DNA from: an uncultured Clostridium sp.
GTDB lineage: Bacteria; Bacillota; Clostridia; TANB77; CAG-508
Direction: 5' to 3'
DNA: 20,340 nucleotides
Assembly: GCA_900555835.1 (NCBI GenBank)
Contig: USMK01000027.1
Location: forward strand, 1 to 20,340
Shown here: piece by piece, positions 15,913 to 20,340 of the stretch
How the letters are laid out: each line of letters begins with the position of its first letter
Numbering within the stretch: the first letter of the stretch is position 1
The notes under the pieces: model-generated
Told to the model about the DNA's origin: nothing
The model's input: only the letters and a program-made list of their open reading frames with translations
The model's database searches: none
Translations under genes and position numbers: made by a program

Positions 15913-16007
15913 CCATATACTGAAAAAAATGTTATTAAAGATATTTTAATATTAGTACCTAAAAATGAACTAATTAATACTATTAAAAAAAGAAAGGAAG
16001 GATAAAA

Positions 16008-16364
16008 ATGAAAGTTACTTATACAAAAAAAGGAGATTATTTATTACCAGATTTATATTTAGAAAAAGGCGAAAATTATGGAAGGCTTGGAAGATATAGA
16101 ATATTAAGATTACACTTTATTGCACAAAACAAGCAAGCACTTTATGAGACATTATTGATGACGAATAAATTAACTCATCATCTTCTTTTAGTCAGTGATT
16201 CTTGTGAAAATTATTATAAAGAACTAATGGAAAATTATATTAAGAATGATGAAAGACTGTCTGAAAAAAGCAAAGAATTAAATCCATTGGAATGGACAAA
16301 ATTAATGAAGAACTATAAAAATACAGCAGAAGAAATTGTCTTAAATGAATATGTTTTTATATAA
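16008..16364 (+). CDS. tnpV: TnpV family transposon-encoded protein
   Basis: 118 residues, close to the usual TnpV size. The opening TYTKKGDYLLPDLYL is the family hallmark, followed by GRLGRYRILRLHF, a helical middle (LYETLLMTNKLTHHLLLVSD) and the ending NYKNTAEEIVLNEYVFI, which fits the conserved C-terminal helix of TnpV. The protein is typical of Tn4451/Tn4453-type and related serine-recombinase elements of Clostridia; its function is not known. GAAAGGAAGG ahead of the ATG serves as ribosome site. It lies 2 nt after the putative original recombinase stop at 16005, so it was coupled to that gene. Confidence 0.85.
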   Translation: MKVTYTKKGDYLLPDLYLEKGENYGRLGRYRILRLHFIAQNKQALYETLLMTNKLTHHLLLVSDSCENYYKELMENYIKNDERLSEKSKELNPLEWTKLMKNYKNTAEEIVLNEYVFI

Positions 16365-16374
16365 ATAATCTTTA

Positions 16375-16423
16375 AAAAAGAGGAAAAAATTATCAAAATA
16401 ATTTAATCCTCTTTTTATTTTTC
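16375..16423 (+). terminator. Rho-independent terminator after tnpV
   Basis: Perfect 10-bp stem AAAAAGAGGA / TCCTCTTTTT (16375-16384 with 16407-16416), an inner AAATTAT/ATAATTT extension, then ATTTTTC. It separates the recombinase operon from the cargo operon. Confidence 0.85.
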
Positions 16424-16460
16424 TTGAATATGGGAATAAAATATATGTCTAGCCAGCACT

Positions 16461-16484
16461 GAATTTGTACTCCCGTACAAATTC
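16461..16484. repeat. Perfect 10-bp hairpin with TCCC loop
   Basis: GAATTTGTAC-TCCC-GTACAAATTC, without a T-run. Flanking copies of ATATGGGAA lie at about 16427-16435 and 16487-16495. It may be a protein-binding or nicking site; no function is assigned. Confidence 0.6.
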
Positions 16485-16569
16485 GTATATGGGAAAATCC
16501 CAAACCCTCTATAAGAAATTTTTTATCTAATAAATCTAAAAAAGTTGTCTTGAACTTTTCAAGGATTAC

Positions 16570-16598
16570 TTGATATATGAAAGATAAAATGATACAAT
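16570..16598 (+). promoter_or_regulatory. Promoter of the regulator/R-M remnant/cargo operon
   Basis: TTGATA (16570-16575), 17-bp spacer, TACAAT (16593-16598), 36 nt before the XRE gene. It is the only good promoter seen ahead of the four genes that follow. Confidence 0.6.
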
Positions 16599-16633
16599 AA
16601 ATGCGTAACAAAAATTATGAATAGAGGGTAAAA

Positions 16634-16858
16634 ATGATATTAGATTATAATAAATTATGGAAGTTAATGATTGATAAAAATATTAATAAAACAGAGCTAT
16701 GCAAACAAGCAAAAATAAGTACAAATGCCATGGCAAAAATGGGACGAAATGAATCAGTCCCCTTGGAGACATTAGTTAAAATATGTGATGTTTTAAAATG
16801 CACTTTAAATGATGTTGTAGAAATAAAATCAAAGGAGGAAAATAATGGAGACAACTAA
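16634..16858 (+). CDS. Cro/CI (XRE) family transcriptional regulator
   Basis: 74 residues forming one helix-turn-helix domain: YNKLWKLMIDKNINKTELCK, AKISTNAMAKMGRNESVPLE and TLVKICDVLKCTLNDVVEI. This is the small XRE type (HTH_26-like) often found as a controller ahead of restriction-modification genes and on mobile elements. GAGGG (16623-16627) precedes the ATG. The gene ends 14 nt inside the following mod fragment, so the two are translationally coupled. It probably controls its own operon, perhaps through sequences near the -35/-10 or the upstream hairpin; that is inference. Confidence 0.85.
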   Translation: MILDYNKLWKLMIDKNINKTELCKQAKISTNAMAKMGRNESVPLETLVKICDVLKCTLNDVVEIKSKEENNGDN

Positions 16859-17105
16859 CCTTTCTAAAATTAGAAGAGATAAAATGCTAACTACAATTAG
16901 CGAAATAAAAAAGAATATTAGTGACGAAAAAATGCTAACAAATTTATCTATGATTGAAAATGAATTGACTAAGAAAAAATACGGGCTTATTTGGGAGGAA
17001 CACGAAGAGCGTGTTGACAAGGAATTAGAAACTCAAATTCCTACTTTCGAGGAAATTAAGAATAAAGGTTCAATCAGAAGTAAGTACAAACAAAAATGGA
17101 TTTGA
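16845..17105 (+). pseudogene. N-terminal fragment of a type III restriction-modification methyltransferase (Mod)
   Basis: 86 codons. The stretch ELTKKKYGLIWEEHEERVDK then ETQIPTFEEIKNK is the conserved leader found in front of the catalytic region of type III Mod proteins. The expected DNA-binding and catalytic motifs (DPPYNTG, and the SAM-binding FxGxG) are missing because the frame runs into a different sequence near 17065 and stops at TGA 17103. An intact Mod would have about 600 residues. AGGAGG just before the ATG is retained. The end of a type III Res gene follows immediately in another frame, so an internal deletion of several kb is the simplest explanation. Confidence 0.65.
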
Positions 17106-17865
17106 ATTAAGACATTCAATTAATGTTATATCATCTAAAATTGGTATGCGATATGATAGGACAAGATTAATGCTTGAAAGAATGTTATTTAAAGGCAAAC
17201 TATTTACGAAAAAATTTGTTGATTTATCATTACTAGAATTTTATGCTTTTGTTATAAATAATGAAGATGTGATAAAACATGACTTTCAAGAAGCAGTTTC
17301 ACAAAAAGCAAGACAAATAAAAATGAAATTAGACGAATTAAAAATTGTTGACTGGAAAGCACCAGAAATGGATTATATTAAATATGATCCTAAAATGAAA
17401 GATACAACAATTTATGAAAAATCAATTTATATGAATTATCCAAATAGTACAATAAAATCTAAAAGTGAAAGAATGTTTGAGTTTTTTTGTGAAAACAATG
17501 AAAATATTAAATGGTTCTATAAAAATGGTGAATCCTCTAGTGATTATTTTTCAATAGTATATATTGATGCAGTAAATCATAAATGGCACTTCTACCCTGA
17601 CTTTATTGTTTGTGATAAAGATAATAAAATCTGGATTATTGAAACCAAAGGTGGCGAAAATGCTGACGGTGAATCAAAAAATATTGATATTAAAGTTGAA
17701 AATAAGTTTGAAGCATTAAAGCAATATGCTAACAAGTATAATGTCAATTGGGGATTTGTAAGAGATTATGATAAAAATGATTCATTATATCTTTGCAACA
17801 CCGAATACACAGAAGATATGGAAAATGAGAATTGGATTTTATTAAAAGATTTTTTTAGGAGGTAA
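17066..17865 (+). pseudogene. C-terminal endonuclease part of a type III restriction enzyme (Res)
   Basis: The frame is open from 17029; Res-like sequence is recognisable from about 17066 (TNKNGFELRHSINVISSKIG) and continues through the first ATG at 17146 (MRYDRTRLMLERML). The C-terminal nuclease core reads HFYPDFIVCDKDNKIWIIET followed by KGGEN: Asp152 and Glu166-x-Lys168, counted from that ATG, form the PD-(D/E)XK site of type III Res proteins. The whole helicase part (DEAD-type motifs, roughly 600 residues) is absent. No ribosome site precedes 17146, so expression is doubtful, yet the 239-codon nuclease part has an undamaged frame. Its stop overlaps the ribosome site of the next gene (AGGAGGTAA), so the original operon order was mod-res-DUF6414-YaaC. 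Confidence 0.75.
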
Positions 17866-17868
17866 ATT

Positions 17869-18675
17869 ATGGCATTAAGAAATATTTTATATATAGATAA
17901 CAATATAATCGATGATTATGTGTCACAAATAGATGGATACACATATGAAGAGGAAACAATTATAGACAGTTCAACAAAAGATAAAAGTGCTAGTGCTGGA
18001 ATTGGTTTTGCAAAATTTAACTCTGAAGGTAAATTGGGAAAGCAAAACGCCTTCTCATCAACCAAAAATGTCAAAATAACTGATGCAAGCAAATTAGATA
18101 AAATTATTAAATATCTAGAGGAAAATGATGAATTAAAATACTATGAAAATTTAACTGAACAATTATGGAACGACATAAGAAGAGATGATTTTTTGGAATT
18201 ACTAGTAACACCAAGATTTTCAAAAATGCGAGAAGTATCAAATATGGCAAAAAGTTTAAATAATATGATAAATGCTTTTCAACCTTATATGAATGAAAAT
18301 ATGCTTGATGATAAGACTAAAGAAGCTCTATCAGGTTTTGAATCAATTTCTAATTTGAATAATGACTCAACAATATCTTGTGTTTTTAACTTTGAAGATA
18401 AGAAGTATCCGATTGTAGCAAAATTAGATAGCAATTTGTTAAAAACAGATGTAGAAAACATAAAATCAGAATGCTATCTTCTTTGTAAGGTACAAAGAAA
18501 AATTGAATCTGGAAAAAGTATTGAGCTGGATGAAATATTTGATGAATTTAAAAATTTAAATTTAAATAGAGAACAAAAAAGAAAAATGTCCAAAAACTTA
18601 TCTAATCCAAAAGAATTAAGAGATTCTATAAAAGGGCCTGCATTTATTGTAATACCAATAGCAATATATAGATGA
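17869..18675 (+). CDS. DUF6414-like protein, candidate defence gene
   Basis: 268 residues with AGGAGG directly ahead (at the res stop). The N-terminus RNILYIDNNIIDDYVSQIDG and the C-terminus KGPAFIVIPIAIYR fit the ends of DUF6414 proteins, a family of unknown function met on mobile elements. Between them lie a Gly/Ser/Lys-rich low-complexity part (about 35-65, SASAGIGFAKFNSEGKLGK), a helical region (80-165), a beta-rich segment with one Cys (CVFNFEDKKYPIVAKLDSNL) and another helical stretch. No catalytic motif, membrane segment or signal peptide is seen, so it may be a sensor, scaffold or inhibitor-like protein. The YaaC-like gene starts 13 nt after the stop, and the two are likely to work together. 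The family name is from memory of pattern and is moderately sure. Confidence 0.6.
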   Translation: MALRNILYIDNNIIDDYVSQIDGYTYEEETIIDSSTKDKSASAGIGFAKFNSEGKLGKQNAFSSTKNVKITDASKLDKIIKYLEENDELKYYENLTEQLWNDIRRDDFLELLVTPRFSKMREVSNMAKSLNNMINAFQPYMNENMLDDKTKEALSGFESISNLNNDSTISCVFNFEDKKYPIVAKLDSNLLKTDVENIKSECYLLCKVQRKIESGKSIELDEIFDEFKNLNLNREQKRKMSKNLSNPKELRDSIKGPAFIVIPIAIYR

Positions 18676-18688
18676 AAGGAGTTTTAAA

Positions 18689-19750
18689 ATGCATACTTGG
18701 TCAGAAAACCCCAAAAAAGATATCTTTCAACACTTAGAAATGTTATCATATCCAAAAAATTGTGAAAAATTATTATGTGGTAAAATAAAATCAAAAAGAA
18801 AAATTAATTCAAAAAAGACATCATCAATTAAGAAAAAACAAGCGAAAGAAATTGCTTTTTGTATTAAACAAGGAATAGAATTCTTTAAAAATGCCGAAAA
18901 TGCTGATATATCTATTTCTCCATTATTATTGTATTATGGTATGCTTTCTTTTTCAAAAGCACTGATAATTGCCAACTCACAAAATGAATTATATCTAGAT
19001 AATATTAAATACCATGGACTTACAACTAGGCCAAGAAATGAAAAACAAGAAAAACAAAAAAGTAAAAAAACTAATTGGAATTTATTAAATGAATATGCAA
19101 ATATTAACAATGGCGTGTTTTTGGAACTTGCAAAACTTTTTGATATAACATTTGATAAACAAGACAGTATAAAATTTAAAGATACTATTTCTTCAGTACC
19201 GGAGTTAAAAAGTTTAATAGACAAATTAGAAATTTTTGACTCTAATAGTATTAATTGTTATAGCGAACTAAAAGAAGAAAATTGTAAGACTTCATTTGGA
19301 ATTTACTCCATTGATTCAAATAAATTGGAAAACAAAATTCCTAAATTGTGTAAGAAATTTGTAAAAAGCTCTATGCATGGTAGTACAACGTTTACGCAGT
19401 ATATTTCAAACAATAATTTTTCTTCTTCAAATTTTAAGTATTTTTATAATTATAATGCCGTTGTTGGGGGAAGATATTTTGTTTTTCCAATAACTGTTTA
19501 TAATGATAAGAAAAAGAAAAATGTATTATTACCACAAATATTAATTGACTATATTAATTTCTTTATTTTAAGTGAACAAGTAAGATATCATCAAGATAAT
19601 TGGAATGTAATTTTAAGTGGTAAAAATGACGCAATAGTAAGCATAATAAAAATATATGTTGAATGTGTAAAAAGAAGATTTCCTAATTTTATTATAAATT
19701 ATTTGTTCAGCGAATCATTTTCTTATGGTTCTCCTGCATATTTGAATTGA
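18689..19750 (+). CDS. YaaC-like protein, partner of the DUF6414-like gene
   Basis: 353 residues from ATG 18689 (AAAGGAG). The region FCIKQGIEFFKNAENADISI, SPLLLYYGMLSFSKAL (from about residue 77), KYHGLTTRPR (near 107) and NNGVFLELAKLF followed by SSVPELKSL matches the YaaC family layout (PLLLFYGM..., HGxxTRxR, NGLF, ELxxL). YaaC of Bacillus has no established biochemical role; distant relatives occur in defence-rich and mobile regions. The N-terminus is very Lys-rich (residues 27-55). The C-terminal half carries an aromatic, beta-rich region (FKYFYNYNAVVGGRYFVFPI) and a conserved-looking end (PQILIDYINFFILSEQVRYH). No nuclease or NTPase motif is apparent. It is the last gene of the element, and the frame is intact. 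Confidence 0.65.
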   Translation: MHTWSENPKKDIFQHLEMLSYPKNCEKLLCGKIKSKRKINSKKTSSIKKKQAKEIAFCIKQGIEFFKNAENADISISPLLLYYGMLSFSKALIIANSQNELYLDNIKYHGLTTRPRNEKQEKQKSKKTNWNLLNEYANINNGVFLELAKLFDITFDKQDSIKFKDTISSVPELKSLIDKLEIFDSNSINCYSELKEENCKTSFGIYSIDSNKLENKIPKLCKKFVKSSMHGSTTFTQYISNNNFSSSNFKYFYNYNAVVGGRYFVFPITVYNDKKKKNVLLPQILIDYINFFILSEQVRYHQDNWNVILSGKNDAIVSIIKIYVECVKRRFPNFIINYLFSESFSYGSPAYLN

Positions 19751-19754
19751 AATA

Positions 19755-19783
19755 TTGATTATTCTTAATAAATATTATATAAT
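19755..19783 (+). promoter_or_regulatory. Outward promoter at the right end of the element
   Basis: TTGATT (19755-19760), 17-bp spacer, TATAAT (19778-19783), pointing across attR. In the integrated form it would make only a short RNA of about 90 nt ending at the terminator at 19839-19884. In a circular form it would point at the recombinase end of the element. Confidence 0.5.
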
Positions 19784-19826
19784 CGTATGCAGAAAGAGAA
19801 CTTAGTTCGTAACCTGTTTTTTATTC

Positions 19827-19835
19827 GCTCCATTT
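19827..19835 (+). repeat. Right attachment repeat (attR core)
   Basis: GCTCCATTT, identical to 13738-13746. The preceding AGTTCGTAA (19804-19812) is the left arm of the proposed attP. Confidence 0.7.
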
Positions 19836-19838
19836 ATT

Positions 19839-19884
19839 AAAGCTCTGTAATCAGCTAAAAAGCTGGTTAAGGAGCTTTTTATAA
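19839..19884 (+). terminator. Strong terminator, probably the original tRNA-Thr terminator displaced by the element
   Basis: AAAGCTC-TG-TAATCAGCT / AGCTGGTTA-AG-GAGCTTT with an AAAA loop and a TT tail: a nearly continuous 18-bp stem. It begins 4 nt after the right attachment repeat. A second small palindrome, TAATGCA/TGCATTA (19882-19901), follows. Confidence 0.85.
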
Positions 19885-20022
19885 TGCAATTTTATGCATT
19901 AACTTGATAGAATGCTTATTACACGTAATTGGAAATATGAGCATATATTATAGTAGAAAAATATGTTTATGAAATATATCTTAAATAAAACAGATAAACA
20001 TATGATACGAGGTGAGATAATT

Positions 20023-20223
20023 ATGTCAGATAAAGTATATAACGTTTTGAAATGGATAACCATGATATTTTTTCCTGCATTAATTACTTTATATGGAGTA
20101 ATAGGGAATACTTGTGACATACCATACACAGATGTAATTTTAACGATTGCAACAGCTTCTAATACTTTTTTGGGCACAATTTTAGGAATATCGACATATA
20201 AATATAAGAAAAAGGAGGAATAA
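20023..20223 (+). CDS. Phage holin, Dp-1 type
   Basis: 66 residues from ATG 20023; GAGGTGAG ahead of it decides this start over an in-frame one at 19963. The pattern DKVYNVLKWITMIFFPALIT and TLYGVIGN, a polar turn (DIPYTDV), then TASNTFLGTILGISTYKYKK matches the Dp-1 holin family, with two membrane segments (about 8-28 and 38-58) and a Lys-rich C-terminus. Holins permeabilise the inner membrane to release the endolysin at the end of the lytic cycle. An endolysin-like gene starts 2 nt after the stop. The left neighbour is the tRNA terminator, so this is the left border of a prophage, a phage-tail-like particle locus or a remnant. Confidence 0.85.
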   Translation: MSDKVYNVLKWITMIFFPALITLYGVIGNTCDIPYTDVILTIATASNTFLGTILGISTYKYKKKEE

Positions 20224-20225
20224 TT

Positions 20226-20340
20226 ATGAATTTGGCAGAGTTTGGAGATTGGGCATTAGCTCAAAAAAGTGTGGCTAATCCAGAACCAAATAATAAATAT
20301 AAAGGGGAATGTGTATCTTTGATACAACAATATTTGAGTA
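20226..20340 (+). CDS. CHAP-type endolysin / cell-wall hydrolase (3' partial)
   Basis: The gene begins at ATG 20226 with AGGAGG (20214-20219) at the end of the holin gene and runs off the window. The first 38 residues include FGDWALAQKSV and YKGECVSLIQQYLS. The Cys29 context (G-E-C-V-S-L-I-Q) is that of the catalytic Cys at the start of CHAP amidase/endopeptidase domains (GQCVSL), which cleave peptidoglycan. The His and polar partner residues lie outside the window. Its position directly behind a holin supports the lysin call. Confidence 0.7.
   Translation, partial: MNLAEFGDWALAQKSVANPEPNNKYKGECVSLIQQYLS

Larger units (their letters stand above)
13738..19835 (+). mobile_element. Integrated serine-recombinase element (about 6.1 kb) at the 3' end of tRNA-Thr
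   Basis: The 9-bp repeat GCTCCATTT occurs at 13738-13746 (tRNA 3' end) and 19827-19835. Joining the ends gives a 50-bp site whose outer 9 bp are inverted copies (AGTTCGTAA 19804-19812 and TTACGGACT 13756-13764, one mismatch) and whose midpoint falls inside the repeat. On the outer side of the right repeat lies a strong terminator that would sit 12 nt behind the tRNA if the element were removed. Contents in order: small frameshifted ORF, TnpX-like recombinase, tnpV, XRE regulator, type III R-M remnant, DUF6414-like and YaaC-like genes. No mobilisation gene is seen. Confidence 0.75.

Noticed and set aside
1..20340. CRISPR array
   Set aside because: No regularly spaced repeats of 24-40 bp with unique spacers and no cas genes were seen.

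Overview
The window is AT-rich, low-GC Firmicutes DNA, most likely from a spore-forming, gut-type member of the Clostridia. The evidence is spoVS, a ytfJ-type spore gene and sigH, strong AGGAGG ribosome sites and TTG/GTG starts, A/T-ending codons, and serine-recombinase/TnpV mobile genes. All supported genes lie on the + strand. The species cannot be named from the sequence alone.

Layout. Positions 1-1241 hold the 3' part of a surface or tail-fibre-like protein: Ig/FnIII-type modules followed by a Gly-rich C-terminal domain. After a terminator and about 400 nt of non-coding DNA comes an Rpn-family PD-(D/E)XK nuclease gene with a locally swapped reading frame (1751-2653). A housekeeping and sporulation block follows: ymdB-type phosphodiesterase, spoVS, an oligopeptide-type solute-binding protein with a frameshift at its start, recA-recX-scpA, a DUF2953-like membrane protein, a frameshifted ytfJ (gerW-like), a 782-residue protein I do not recognise that overlaps deoB, then sigH and tRNA-Thr(GGT).

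From 13738 to 19835 I see an integrated element of about 6.1 kb between the tRNA-Thr 3' end and what looks like the tRNA's own terminator. It is bounded by a 9-bp direct repeat. Joining its two ends rebuilds a 50-bp site with inverted arms centred inside that repeat, as expected for a large serine integrase attP. The element carries a frameshifted small ORF, a TnpX-like serine recombinase with a premature TGA, tnpV, a Cro/CI-type regulator, the scar of a type III restriction-modification system (start of mod joined to the end of res), and an intact two-gene cargo: a DUF6414-like protein and a YaaC-like protein. That pair is the best candidate for an undescribed (probably defence) module. To the right of the element, a Dp-1-type holin and the first codons of a CHAP-type endolysin begin a phage lysis cassette that runs off the window.

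Several genes carry single-base indels or a nonsense codon (near 2470, 2525, 4143, 8907, 9256, 13878 and 15910), while recA, recX, scpA, deoB, ymdB and sigH are clean. This is either assembly error or real decay of less constrained genes; only reads can tell.
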